Source: Rostratula benghalensis
Lineage: Eukaryota; Chordata; Aves; Charadriiformes; Rostratulidae
Length of the DNA stretch: 64,000 nucleotides
Direction: 5' to 3'
Assembly: GCA_013399305.1 (NCBI GenBank)
Contig: VXAI01000038.1
Coordinates: forward strand, 2,180,639 to 2,244,638
The notes under the pieces are model-generated. The model searched no databases and was not told where the DNA came from. It was given only the letters and a program-made list of their open reading frames with translations. The position numbers were made by a program, and so were the translations under genes. Each line of letters starts with the position of its first letter. Positions within the stretch are counted from its first letter, which is position 1. Positions 49,491 to 62,520 of the stretch are shown piece by piece.

Positions 49491-52400
49491 CCTCTCCTTG
49501 AATCCTACCATCTCAACTCTACTAAAGAAAACGAACGACCACGGCAGCGATGCAAGATTCTGGAAATCTGGATCTAGCTCTCGACTGGGTAACATATTCT
49601 GTGTCAGTTTATGCAAGTCACACAGTGCAACGTTCAGGCATCTGTGTCTTCTGGTACCCAGCTAGTTTTAAACATAAAAAAAAATAAAAATGTTTTAACA
49701 GCTCTATACAACTTGGTATCCTCTTTTGTAGGGATTTCCCAACCCCAGAGAGGAGGTTATAAAGATAAGGTCATGAATGATTATCAGGCCAGTTTCAACA
49801 CTGAATACATACAGATCATCATTATAAAAGAATTATCTTATTTTAAAAGAATTTATGTTTTCTTATGAATGTTAACCTCCAGAATTCACCACAAACCATC
49901 ATATTAAGCTCTCAGCAGATGGAATCCAGTTTTCAAATTTAAAAAGTACAACTTGAAACACATCTCTTTAAACTTACAAGCTGTCCCCAGCTCCACATTT
50001 ACTGCTAATTTTGTGTTCACTTCAATGTTTCACCTCTTAGTTTTTGTTCCCCAGCTAACTTTTAAAATGAAGATTTTTTTTTTTTCTTTTGGGAGGAAGT
50101 CCCAAGTTCCTGTAAGCCACGCACTCTGCCTGCGCAGACTGAACTCAGAGTGAGTAACACAAATAATTAAGACAGATCCTTCTCTATTTCCCATTTCATT
50201 TGTATTTTCTCACCCTTACTTGTAAACTGCTTTTCTCATGGAAGTCTTGATAAGCAGTTTCTACCTGTCTTACACTGTACTAGATTATATTCACGACAGC
50301 AATCTTCAAAAGACGCTAATACATACATACCTACTTCTAGAAGTATTTATTTGTTCTCACAGGCTTATCTACAAATTCACAATTCAATCAAAACCCTGTA
50401 TTTACATCCAAGGTCAACAAAACACTTGAAAACATGCATGCAATTTGTTTGTTTTCATGAAAGGTACAAGATTGAGTGGCTAAAGACTACGCAACAGCTT
50501 ACATATTATACTAAATAAATTCTTTTCTCCCAGAATTGACCTTGTGTTGGAATTAAAAATGTTTGGACGCTGAACTGCTTGAGTCCTGACAGCTCCAGTG
50601 AGCAAAGCAAGTTCTTCTGTGGGAGTTACTCGATTTGGCCACATATCCATAAGACAGGCTGGGCCTTTGACTAATATGAATGCAAAACCTGTTTATTTTA
50701 CTGCTGGTAAATGTGCCTCCACTTAAACTTCCTCAAGCAGTACTCCAGTACCGTAGAGGCACCCCACCACAGAACATTACGAAATAACCACACAGTGAAA
50801 AGTACCAGTAGTGCCTTTTTCTGCAGAGATATAAATCACTGATTTCCAGTCCAACTTGGTAATTCTTTCACCATTACAAAGAAACCAACTAATCAGAGCT
50901 TTCCCTCTATCTTAACCTGAGCAAGCCAAGTCAAGTTTCATCACCAAACACCTCGTGATCTCTTTCTTCTGTACTCTACCAGAGATCTGGATCATTCTTC
51001 TATTTGTTTTAGGTCTAAGATTTCATTAACCTGCATGCAACCCCACACTCTCTGTCTGAGACTTAGAACTTGTGCAGTAATACCATCGTGAAGAACATTC
51101 CAGGCGTTGCATTGTTTCAGTGATGCTGAATCACACCCCTGCCCCACACCCTGCCGGGACAACAGGATTACTGAGAACATGGAGCATCATGACAGCAAAT
51201 TGTGGGGAAATGAAGTGGCAACGACCACGGAAGTACTCATGCCTATTAACGGGACTACTGGCCAGAACTACTCCTTAGCTCCAAAGGATCCGTAGTCAAA
51301 GGAAAGCTTCTGGCTATGCAAAAGAGCTAATGACCCCTTTTTTTGACCCATATCCTTCTGTATTTTACATCTAGCAAAAACGAAGGCTTTTTTGCCAGCT
51401 AGCTAATAGGATGGCATGAACACAGATGTAATTTTCTGATGTTTTGTTTTGATTTCCTCTGTTTCAGGCCTGAAGAAATGCTCTTTCAGAAAGCATCTTC
51501 CACCCGCCACCACCACCCCCCCCCCTTCCTTTCTGTCAGGTGGTTTAATAAAACATACCACCTTTTTCCCCCCATAAACCTTGTTTCAATAATACCTTTG
51601 GATCTTCCTTTTACACTGCAATCTCTAGAAAAGGAGAATGGCACTGTGAGGCCCTTCATCCCTCTGCAATCTGTGCTCTGCTCAGAGGAGATACACCGGA
51701 GTAGCACAAGGGCTAGCACAGAGGCAGAGCATACAAGAAAATCCCTTGTGCCTTGTATTGTCAATGTTTAACTTTCCAGCATCCAGTATATGACAAAAAA
51801 AATCAAAGTGGTGCAGTAAAAGAAGCATCATGATCAGATGCAATTATACTGGTGAGAGGCACAAGTTAAAAGACCTTGCATAAGCATAAGCTACATGTAA
51901 CGTCCTGGCAGAGTGAAGGAAAAGATGTGATGCTATTGCTGGTATGAATTATGAAACCACCTAAACACTGCTTTTGAGCATAACTGAATACATGTGATAG
52001 CATCATTATAAATTAAAATTGTTTATGACCTCCATTTGGTCCAAACACTACAACCTCACTCACTACATGCATGGTTGAACCAATTTATCTATGGCTGCTG
52101 GTGTTACACGATTGAAGAAATAGCCCAGTGTCATGCAAAGGAAACAAAGAGAGAATAACAGCAGAAGCATCTTATAATTTGGTTCTGAGTCATACAGATT
52201 TCTTAATGGCTACTGAAAATAATCTTCGATTTTTATCATTGTCAACTCAGTGATAACTAATACCTAAGTTGGTATTTATTTAGTTCATTCTTAGTTTTCC
52301 CTGTTTCATAAAACAAGTGTTAATACTGTATGAAAACAGTAATTTCATTTCATGAAGATTTTTCTTGACAGAAGAACTAAACCAGGAGATAAACAGAACA

Positions 52401-52712
52401 TTCCTGGTTATTTGGGAATACTAATCTCAATGGACATGTAACTCCTCCTCTTTCCCTATTCCATTAACTCATAAAATCATAGAGATATATGCATTAAAAT
52501 GGCATTTCAAAATTCAGACTTCTGAGGCATCAACTTGTACTACTGCCTGCTTGCTAAGTTTCTGTTTAGAATTTTTGCTCCAGCTGTATTTCCAAAAACA
52601 GTCACACGAGCTCAGGCCTTTTAAGACTGTTACCTTATATGCCAAAAAGATTCCTGAGCTATCTCCCACAGAAGATTTACATTTCTTCACAAGAGCAGTA
52701 AACTGATTGCCT
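49491..52712. other. Non-coding stretch
   Basis: A splice-like bracket at 51468-51539 encloses a C-run and encodes only low-complexity His/Pro, so I do not call it an exon. Nothing else is recognised. Confidence 0.45.
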
Positions 52713-52826
52713 TCACAGAATCACAGAATGCTATGGAGTTGGAAGGGACCTCTAAAGATCATCTAGTCTAACCCCCCTGCCAGAGCAGGTCCTCCTAGAG
52801 CAGGTTGCACAGGAGCTGGTCCCAGC
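52713..52826 (-). mobile_element. CR1 LINE 3' end, 5'-truncated
   Basis: TTCACAGAATCACAGAATG starts with the tandem 8-bp terminal repeat of avian CR1. It is followed by GGAGTTGGAAGGGACCTCTA, AAGATCATCTAGTCTAACCC and CCTAGAGCAGGTTGCACAGG. The match is closer than for the copies at 9.0 and 13.3 kb, indicating a younger insertion of another subfamily. About 114 bp remain. Confidence 0.93.
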
Positions 52827-53123
52827 ATCATCTGTGCCCAAATAGCAGCCAGTTCACATGAAACTCCCATGTCTCCATTAACATTAGGCATGGGAAGAAT
52901 AACTTACCTCCTCCTCCTGTCGTGATTTCTCCTTATAGATTGGGCTGAGAGCTCCTTCCTACTGTATAGACATGTTGTGCTTGCAAAGACAAAGGCCAGC
53001 TTCCAGGAGAAAGCTGTATGGCCCATGAAGCATTTTCTTCGTTTCTAGGTAAGTTCAGTTCTCTATGTGAAACACAGATCTACACTGAGTCAATAGAGCA
53101 CAAAGCTTCACATAGCGTCCAGT
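52827..53123. other. Non-coding stretch
   Basis: This stretch contains a strong donor-like TTTCTAG/GTAAGTTC near 53048 without a matching open frame. Confidence 0.5.
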
Positions 53124-53197
53124 TTAATTTAGAGGACTGGGCAACACACTTAAAAACCCAACAAAGCCAAATTTTACTGCCCAGTCCTCTGAATTAA
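53124..53197. ncRNA. Isolated 20-bp-stem hairpin, pre-miRNA-sized
   Basis: The 5' arm 53124-53143 (TTAATTTAGAGGACTGGGCA) pairs fully with 53178-53197 (TGCCCAGTCCTCTGAATTAA), with a single T-G (wobble in RNA) position. A 34-base A-rich loop lies between them. The total length of 74 nt is in the range of microRNA precursors, but the loop is large and I recognise no known microRNA seed. It may equally be a small palindromic duplication. Confidence 0.3.
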
Positions 53198-55779
53198 TAT
53201 GCAACATCCATGCCTTACATATACCCCTGAGCCTTCAGTGCTTCTCTGAGCCACAGCTTTGAAGATGTGTTGGTTTCCTGACTTGACCTATATTCAGGCT
53301 GACTTCTATTCTGAGATTATTTCTACTGTGACTTAAATTCCAGATGCTGTATGCATTGCTTTGTTACACCTATGATACTGGTGCCAAAAAGCAGAAGGAC
53401 GTCAACAAATTTAAAGGCCACTGCTCTCATTCCTTAACAACTGGAGCTCTTAAAAAAAAAAAAACAAAACCAAACAACCCATGCTTTTTTGTGAGTTGAT
53501 CTTGGCACAGGCATATTTCCTTGATAACATGGAAGCACCTAATCCAGAAATCTCCTTTAAATTATTTATTCTTATGACAGGGACCAAAGAGCTGAGCTTG
53601 ACCTGAGCCGTGTGCCAAGGATGCCTAGGACTCTTTCAAATGGGGAAGACTTCCCTGAAAAAGGAAAAAAAGTCTGCAAGAGATGGCCAAAAAACAGATC
53701 TCCATCTCTAATGCAGGGCACAATAGAGGAAATGGAAAACAGGACCAAAGAGTTTACTTTTTAACACTTGCTCCTGCTTATTCACGTTGTGAGCCACAAT
53801 TTTTGCACCTGAACACTAGTTCTCACATTTACAGTGCAAAGGGCTTACTGGATTAGATCTTACCCTACCAGTAGCATCTGATGGTTCATTAAATGCTTCA
53901 AACTGTTCCATGGAATGATGCAGCAGAACAGTCATATATTGTAATAGAACTCCTAAAATTCCACAGGAACAAAACTGTAAAGGCCTCTAAGTCTACTTAG
54001 GTCAGCTGAAAGACATCTAGAGCATTCCAAAGAATTCCATTTCTGCACATTTATAACAGACCCCTGATGAAGAGTTCACTTGACACCAACAGTTCCCACA
54101 GTAGTGGTAATGCCAGAAACACTGGCGAGACTGGTACACAAGCGATGCCATAATAACAGTACATAAACCCAACACCTACTCGCTGCCCTCCTTCACACCA
54201 TGAGTCAAGAGGGTTTTTTATTCAACAGTTTCATGCTGGATCTACACTGTGACTCAAGCAAATGAGTAGATAAGAAAAAGAGTGGGCAGTTGCAAGAAAG
54301 TCTGGTTTACTACCCGTCTGTTGTGGTTCAGAACACAGAGTAAAAGCCCAGCAGGAAGGCTTGACGTGGCGTGTAAAAGCACCCTGAAAACACCTGTCTT
54401 GGCACGCCATGCCATCAGCTCTCATCAGCCAGAGGATATAGGTTTTGCTGAACCTTTGGTACGAACCAGAACAGCTGTTCCTGTCTTTATCCCTGTCACA
54501 CCACATTATGAAGCAAAAAAAAAAAAAAAATTTGGTAAACGTAAAGTGCTGATTAGAATCTGTTGAGAACAGCAAGAACTTGACGTGATTGACTCTTGAG
54601 AACTTTAAAACATAGTATTTTAAGTAATTGTTAAAAAGTGTCAGAAGTGTTTAAGAGATCGTATGTATATTGAAAGTTCTATAAAAAGCGAGGATGACAT
54701 TACATTAGAAATGATTAAAATGTGAAAAATATATTTATATGCACATTTTAGTTTTGGTCTTAAAACAACTGTTTGACAGTTCACAACCAGATCACATTAT
54801 AAATCGCAAGACTTGGCTTTTAAAGTACATTCAGTCTCTTAAAAATATCCATAGGTAGTAACTTGCTGTATTTAAAAATAAACAATGTTTAATAATAACA
54901 TGTAATTTTTTTTTTCCCCTCTAGGATATGTAGATTTTGATTCCATAGAAACTCAGTTGAGACAGTGCCATTTCTTCCACTCAGCTGACTAAAAGCACTG
55001 GTGAACTCTCTGGCTGTGATTTGAAACGTTCTTCAACTTTACAAAGTCAGAGACATGAGAGCCAAAGTTTTCCAGTATCTGACAAAGTAAAAAAAGTAGT
55101 TAAAAAAAGAAGTGTTAACTATTTTTACTTTTAATATTTTTCAGCCAACCAGTTTATTACAGCCATTGTCATTTTTGACGTTTTCTCTCCTGTGACAATC
55201 ACAGAAGCAATTCAAAACTTTACTTATCAGCCAACTCTTTTTTACAATAATCTGATTCTTACTTGTGAAATCTGGAATAAAATGGTACAATTTCAGATGC
55301 TGAATACTTAAAAAAACTCTTTGGAAGCCGCCAGGAATAGATATGAACTGCGCATGCAATAGGATGGAGTTACCACACACGTTTCCTGGAAATGCACTTG
55401 TCTTAATGCAACACCAAAAGCATGACATTTAAGAGGTTCAATCTTGGAAAACAAACAAAAAAACAACAACCAAAGACAAACTTAAAAATGCTCAAATAAT
55501 TCAATAATCCCAACTTCCCTCTTTCCCTGAACCCCCAGGTGCCTTTTTTTTCCTCTGTGACTCAGTACCCCTACCTGGGAAGGTAATGCAGAGGTAACAG
55601 CTGGTTTGTAAGGGTGCTTTGAAAAATAGTATTTAAGAGATCAGGGAGGGATATCAACAATTAAAAAAAAAAAAAAAGTACCCAAAAAACCCCAAGCAGA
55701 ACGTTTTTAGCCTTTTTTTTCTCTCTCCCCACCCCATTTTTGTCAATTAAAACTGTAGTTACTACCTAAGCAGGAAAAT
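53198..55779. other. Non-coding stretch
   Basis: Runs of 13-17 A's occur near 53451, 54517 and 55661. No gene is recognised. Confidence 0.5.
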
Positions 55780-56110
55780 GTTTGGACCCCTGATGGAATT
55801 TTATATTACCATAGCCCTCATTCATGATACTTTGAAATGTTAATCAGCAGAAAATGTAGCTGTGATAATGTAAAGCAATACTATGCTACTGTGATTATTT
55901 TTTGTTTTATTATAAAGGCTATAACTGCAGTCACGCAAAGCCTAAGTCATAACGGATGCTTTAAACGTTCCGTTGCCCTGCTTATCTCTGTTGTACCACC
56001 CAGCTTTTGTCTCAACTCTAACAGATTTTCTGTTAACCAAATTCACAGAGCATTAATTGACATCAACCCATACGTGTTCACGACAAAGAAAAAAGTGTGA
56101 AGAAACATAT
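55780..56110. promoter_or_regulatory. Candidate conserved non-coding element
   Basis: Repeat-free sequence contains TTGAAATGTTAATCAGCAG, GTGATAATGTAAAGCAATAC, GATTATTTTTTGTTTTATTA and AGCATTAATTGACATC words, suggesting homeobox/PBX-MEIS-type sites. The 55837-56100 frame across it is not recognised as protein. The call rests on composition only. Confidence 0.23.
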
Positions 56111-58499
56111 AGCACTGCGAATTTCATTTTCAAAACGCTTCCCAGTGTGATGAGAATTAGGCAAACCCATTCAATCATCATAGGAAATGTCTGCTTTGAG
56201 GCCTAAGTAGTTCCAACACATTTTCTGCTATTCACCAGAACAGAAACATTTCTTTATGCTTGTCAAGTAGCCCTTTAAGAGTACAAAAGGGTGTTACCAT
56301 CATAATTTCAACATCTGCTGATGTTTTAAGTTCACAAGGCAAAATAAATGTTTGCCCTTAAGGTAGCAGTAAGAAAATGTTAGTCCAGGGTAAGCCACCT
56401 GGCACTAAGGAGACACATGAACTTCTCTTAGGGACGCTATTGAAATAATGCCCAGGCAAAATGAGTTGGCAGCCCTGCCCTCCTGGAGATAGGTGCCTCC
56501 TTCAGCCAGCTCTAAATGCCATGCAGTGACCCACCTGCATCCGGACTGCCCAGAGCACTGCAGCTGAGACCTGGACTGCAGGAGCACCTCCGCTCTGTCA
56601 GCTCTCCTTCCCTCAGCCCTGCGAGGTACAACTGCACCGCCTTGCCTAAAGGTCTCAAAGCAGCTCATGAAAACAGGCCAGCACCCAAGTCACACTACGA
56701 GCAACCTCTTCTTACCGAGCTGAAGTACACTGAGATGTGATGGAGTGACTTATCTTTACGGATGAGGCCAACAGAACGATTGGACCTGCCAAACTAGAGT
56801 GGCTTCAATCACTACATCCGCACCGCATTTACGAGTTTGGTTAGGACACCTGACATTTGAACTAGTTCTCAAGTACTTCAGCTACAAACACAACCCTTTG
56901 CTCCCCAAAACGTCAAAACTGAATTTAAGTTTAATAGCTGTACGGGTGGCATCTAAATAGGGAAGCCAGAGGTTTTACTCTAGACACCTTCATGTCTCAC
57001 AACGCTCACTGGAACACCACAACTCTTCTCAGACTGAGTCTCTCCAGATAAAAGCTCCCAGGTCAAAAGAAACCAAAAGCTCACCCCACAGCTGGCTAGT
57101 CACAAGAAATCCCTGGCAGCCCCATCAGAGCTTCTCCTCCCCAGGTCATCTGCACTTTAGCACTGGTCTGAATTCACTATCTTTTCAAACAAGGAAAAAT
57201 GCAAGGATAAAGAAAGAAGAAATACTGAGTTCTGCTTTGGTTGTGGTTTGGGTCTTTTGTTGATGGGGGTTTTGGGCGAGACAGCCACGGCCTCCCTCGG
57301 CATGCACCGAGGAGAGGTGGCTGGTCACCCACAGCCTCCTCACCTCCCACCTCAGGAGAAAGTCACTTCCCCCACCTGTAAGAAAGGTGAGGAGAGGAAA
57401 AAGTGGTATTTGATATGAACTGGTACCGACAACATTGGAAGGGAGAAAGAGCTGCATAAAGAATAAAGCAGAGGGATCCTTTGGGTACCAGTTGTGGCTG
57501 GGATGTGTGAGGAATACCTGAACAGCTTGGCAGGGCTCACTTATCACAAAGAGATGCCAAAGGGCTAACACTAATAGCCACTCTGTCTAGCCACCGTCAT
57601 CAGTGTCACAAGGCTGATGCTGTAGGTGCCCAAAGAAACAGGCCCTTTATTTTCCTAGAGAGCCAGGTAGAGACTGTGGGCTTTGCTCATGCATAAACCC
57701 CAGAATTAGCACAACTGAGAGCTGCTAGTGATGTGAACAGTTAAGGTGCATAGTTTTCACTTCAGATTAACGAATTGAAACACAGGATTTCAGTGAATGT
57801 TTAACTACATCATTGCTGAATGAAAAAAAAAACCCATACCAATCAACTTTTTAAATGGGTCCAATCAGAACTGAAAGCTTTAAATTACGTTATAATCAAA
57901 TAAAGTCTTATTAAACTGTAGTTGCCCTGTTATCCACTTGATTACAATTCAGCAAGACTGAAAAAAAACATTAAAAAGTGCACACAAAAAAGAGCAGGAA
58001 ACTGAACAACAGAGGGAGACAGGGACATGTAGAATCAGAACATATTGCAAAGAACAATATGCTAACGTGGAAAAGTTTTTGCTCTGGCTACAAAGAGTTC
58101 ACTTGATATTTGAGTGTTTCAGTCTTTAAGCAAATCAATTAACTGGAGTCTTACCTCAGCCAGTTCCCTTGTGGCCTCAAACTACACTGAAATTATTTCC
58201 TCAGTTGCATCTCTCACACTTTTGCTTACGAGCATCTGGATTCTAACCACGCCACATCCCATCCTCTGTGCCTCACCAAACAAGAGCTCGCTCCCTTCAC
58301 CCCTGCAAACGGACACTGCCGTTGCATCACCTACACGTTCCCAGGGAAGGACTGTTATTCTAGGTAATAAACCAAACCAAAATAAATCTGAACAACCCTT
58401 CTTGGAAAAGGCAGAAAGGAGAGCCCGGCTGAACTTCCACCTCCCCGTCTGTCAGCACAGGTGACAGATGCGACCCACTCCCATACCAAGTCACCCAGT
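56111..58499. other. Non-coding stretch with a GC-richer part
   Basis: The GC-richer part (56460-56720) and the minus-strand frame 57185-57571 show no recognised protein or paired splice sites. G/T low complexity lies near 57235-57285. Confidence 0.45.
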
Positions 58500-58770
58500 G
58501 GAAAGGGAGGTTGCATCTATTTCCTTTATTAAGTGGATAATGACTGCATATGCTGTCCTGCAGCCAAACAACAAATAAAAATTATCATGTACAGGCCAAA
58601 TAACTTCCTTGGAATCTAGACACATTGTGATGCATAATTCCCTTCTTAATGGTTATAAACAGACCAGAGCAATACACAAAAATAACATTCTGCACAGAAG
58701 CACGATTATAATCAACTATGTATGACATTTCTGTGCCATTTGGGTTAACTTTCAGCAGCATTCTAACATA
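58500..58770. promoter_or_regulatory. Candidate conserved non-coding element
   Basis: The block includes TTTATTAAGTGGATAATGAC, GTGATGCATAATTCCC (POU-like), CTTAATGGTTATAAAC and GATTATAATCAAC. There is no repeat and no coding frame. Confidence 0.25.
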
Positions 58771-59009
58771 GCTTTTCAGTTTTCAGGTAGTACCTTGCTT
58801 CAGTAATTTTATTTCAAAGTAGAAAAGGACACCTAAGGTTATAACTACTCATACAGTTATAGAAGTCATCCCAAATGCCAAAAAACATGATTTTTTTTTC
58901 ATTTGCAAAGGGAACACCAAAAAATCCACGGGGCTACTACCAACAACTGATTTCTGGTGTGATGCCTGAACCAAGTATTACTGCTTACATTTTATTTTCT
59001 AGTCAAGTT

Positions 59010-59350
59010 ACATTGAACTCCTGGGAGTTGGCGTGTTAAAGGATGCAAAATCCATGACCGAACCGGAGAGCTTTGGAGATCAGATCACATCTCACTTTGT
59101 GATGCACTGCTGGAACTTGGCAAAGACAATTACCTTTGATGTGGTCAATTTTTTTCTGTTTATATAACGGTGGTAACGATACCTCATAGGACCCATTTAA
59201 GGGCTTCATAACTAATGTTTACACAAAAATTTCAAGTTGCTAATTATGATTATTTAGCTAAGTGTTAACCTAATACATATGTAAGAAAACAATATTAATG
59301 TATTCCCAAAGATGATTATGATCATAATTACTATTAATGCTACATGCACA
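59010..59350. promoter_or_regulatory. Candidate conserved non-coding element with 14-bp palindrome
   Basis: A repeat-free block has dense homeobox words (GCTAATTATGATTATTTAGC, AATATTAATGTATTCCC). The perfect palindrome ATTATGATCATAAT lies at 59315-59328. CACCTTTGATGTGG-like TCF words occur at 59132. No open frame is present. This is the most motif-dense of the candidate elements, but conservation is untested. Confidence 0.28.
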
Positions 59351-59539
59351 AGTGACTCCTTCCTCACCTGCCGAGGCCTGGTGCCTGGGTGACAGGAGGG
59401 ACACCTGACAGGACGGGTGCTTTGGTGCTTTGCCCAACTTGGAAGCCATAACGCGTGGGAACTACGCTAGAAAAGGAAACCACTACCCAGCACAGGTCTG
59501 AAATGCTTTAAAGAGCCCCAATTTAAAGTCAGCCTGGAT

Positions 59540-59725
59540 CATTTAGGCTTTGCACTGCAAGTTGCTGCTGGTTGGGCTGTGGGGAAGCAGCGGCTCTGGT
59601 GAGGCCAAGGAGAAAGCAGCAGGAGCCCCAGCGGGGACAACCAGGGCAGAGCAGCAGCGATCCTGCGCCAGAGCGAGAGAGGAGCAACAGTCCTGGTGAG
59701 AGCTGGGGGGAAAGAAACATCAGTG
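59540..59725. other. GC-rich patch
   Basis: About 185 bp of GC-rich, purine-rich sequence (GGGGAAGCAGCGGCTC, AGGAGCCCCAGCGGGGACAA). The minus-strand frame 59529-59978 (149 codons, Leu/Cys-rich) depends on it and is not recognised. It may be an unrecognised repeat or simply a local GC excursion. Confidence 0.35.
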
Positions 59726-62179
59726 CCGCTTTTCTTAGGTAATGTCCCACCCAGAAGAGACTGAGAACCACTGCACTTGGTACAGTCCTCCTCAAAATAG
59801 AGCAACATTTCACTCTAGCAAATATGAATAAATTACAGAAGCAAATAATTGAGAAGAATTTAGAAGGCCCCAGGAAAAGAAAAACCCTGTAAACAAGATT
59901 GAGCAACAAGTCTTTGAAAGAATGCTTTTGTTCCCAGCACAATGCTCCCAAAATCTGCTTCTTCAGAACAGCATTCAATTAAGAAAAAAACCAAAACAAA
60001 TAAACAAACAAACAAAAAAAGGCAAAAGGAACAGACAGATACAGGGAAAGCCAAGAAACCATTTTAAGAAAAGAGTACTTTAAAATCCTTTTCCCACTTT
60101 TCTGATTATTTGTACCTCTGAGGGGAGGTACATGGCCAACACTCCTAAACACTGAAGGTTCTTGGCTTTCCTGTAAGGTTTTTACTATAGCTGAAATAGC
60201 ATTTCCTAACAGGGTAAATTTTGTAATCAGCAAAAAAAAACCCAAAAAACCCCTCTATTGATTGACCTGCCCATGCCTACAGGGCAACACATCCTATCCG
60301 GTCTGTCCCAGTGCCGAGGGCAGCCAACCGGTGAAGATGTACGTATAGATCTTAGGTGGAGCTCGCCGCTCAAACACACAGAAGCTGCAGGTAACAGCGA
60401 GTGTTCAGCTGCAGGTAGGAATGAAATGTTCTTCTTGGTGTTCAGTTGAGCAAACGTCCACATCACCTACTTCCCACAGGAGTTTTCTGCAGGTCAGCTA
60501 CCCATTTGCAGCCAGTAGTCCCTTCTGCGCGGGCGAGAGGAAGAGGCAGATGAAAATACACACTCTGGTTTACAAAGCAGGACTAAGAGACAAGCCAGGA
60601 CACGAGAATGTGTGGCTCGGCACTGGGAAGCTGAGGATTTCCAGCAACCCTTCACACTCCTGAGGACCAACAGCTGTGCTTGCATCATGGGATATCAGGA
60701 TCAACTTCCCATTGATTAGCTTACGGCCACGTCAGACCAGAACAAACCTTCAACATAATAGGGATCTCCCTAGCAAATAGAAGGGGGCTGCTATTACCAT
60801 ATCAAACAAAAGCACAGGTTTGGGGGTTTTTCATTAAGCAGCGTAGAAAAAGAAACCACCCTTAATATCAACATTACTTGCTCCTATAGTGGACTTTGAG
60901 TACAGCGCTGAGGCTGTAACAATTATTGTCACCTTTACTAAAGGTTATAGCCAATCTACCTCTATCCACAAAAAGACAAGGCTCATTCTTCTCCTTGAGC
61001 TGAATAGTAAAAATATCAACAATTTAAAATTATCACACATTCAAAGTATTTTATGACTCAAAGAACAGACACAATAGCAGTAATAAAGAGAAAAAAGAAA
61101 ATTCTAGTTTTCACAATGGAGACCAAATTTCTTTCTTCCGAACTCCAAATGGCCTGAGAAATCAAACATTAACATGGGTACATTATTCTCTGTCTCTCTG
61201 AGAAGATCTGCTTCTCCCTCAGTCCTTCCTTCCCTCCCCTAAGTGTTTAGTCAGCTGGGTATACTGATTAGGATGAACCTCAAAGGTCGAAAACTCCTAA
61301 GAGTTCCACAAAAATCCATAAGATGAGTACAGAACAGGTACCAAAGTTGTTGTCCCTAATGCTAAAAGACTTCGATGCAACCCAAGAAGTGCCTGGCACA
61401 TGGGCAAGCTTGTATCCAGTTCTAAACCAGTTCTGCAGGCTGTTATATACATAGCATATTTCCCAAAGGAAAACTAAAATAATTAGCTTGAAGAAAACAC
61501 CAGATTATAACAACATGTCTGTATGTTGGCTGCAGTCAGTAGGAAGAAATACAACTTATTGTAAAGCAAACTACAATTAACCATATTCATGGCATTCAAC
61601 GTATTAAAATTAGATGACAAATCTAAGATAAAAGTGACATTTTAGTGAATGATTTCCACAGTCTATGTCCCCATATGTTCTCAACGTTCAAACACTGTCT
61701 CTCTGAAAATATCATGCTGACATGGAAGCCCGCAGAGATTCCTTTCGGGGTGCTTAAAAGTTTTCTATTAAAAACTAATGAAATACAGTGACTTTTTGCA
61801 ATATTTTCATACAATGCTCTTTCTGCTTTGAAACTACATCACGAGTGAGCAATATAAGACGCTCCCTGAAGGGCTGTAGTGGTGTGGGTGACACATTTCT
61901 CATCTCCCCAGTGGTGAAGTATGTCATATCCTCAGTACTTCCAATCTCACCCCTCTACAAAGCTACTCGCTATTCCCAGAGAAAAATATCTCATATTCAC
62001 ACATGGTTTTTATGTGCTATGGGACTCACAAAAGCAAAGCCAAACAAAACCCCTTTTTTCAAGCACGCATAAAAGCAGAAGGAACGTATACAAATAAATT
62101 CATCTGAAAGAAATAATTTAAACAGCTCTAACACTGACTTCTAGAGTGTCTGTCTATTAGAAAATACAGGAAAGCAAGC
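59726..62179. other. Non-coding stretch
   Basis: Low-complexity A runs with CCC occur near 60232-60252. GC-richer sequence at 60260-60660 has short frames on both strands without recognised content. Confidence 0.45.
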
Positions 62180-62520
62180 AGTCAGCTTAGGTTTCACTGA
62201 CTTTAATGAGGCCAGGATTTCACTATGAATTTAATCTGGAAAAATGGCAGTAGCCTTGTTGCAGGATAGGGCAGAGCAGACTGCTATACGATTGAAAGGG
62301 GCACACAAAAGCGGACCGAGCAGGTCAGCAGGACACACAAGCCGTATTTGGATGGAACGAGCATCCGGCATAATGCACTGCTATATATTGTATTGAAGGC
62401 TTCTTTGTTTTGGTCGGTATTAGGATCTATTATTACTGGGTTTTATTAAAATTATACATAATTGTTATTAATAATATGTTATTATATCCTCCTCTACGTG
62501 AGAGGTAATGAATGTCCTGA
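62180..62520. promoter_or_regulatory. Candidate conserved non-coding element
   Basis: The block has a CpG-bearing middle (GCGGACCGAGCAGGTCAGC, GAACGAGCATCCGGCATAAT) and a TAAT-rich 3' half (ACTGGGTTTTATTAAAATTA and TTATTAATAATATG). It is repeat-free and non-coding, and its texture is distinct from flanking AT-rich DNA. Confidence 0.27.

Noticed and set aside
51468..51539. Splice-like bracket (GTTTCAG acceptor, GTCAG/GTGG donor) enclosing 72 bases
   Set aside because: The enclosed peptide is mainly a His/Pro run from a C homopolymer, with no other support.
59529..59978. 149-codon minus-strand frame, Leu/Cys-rich
   Set aside because: The open length comes from a short GC-rich patch. There is no recognised protein, and a second frame overlaps it.
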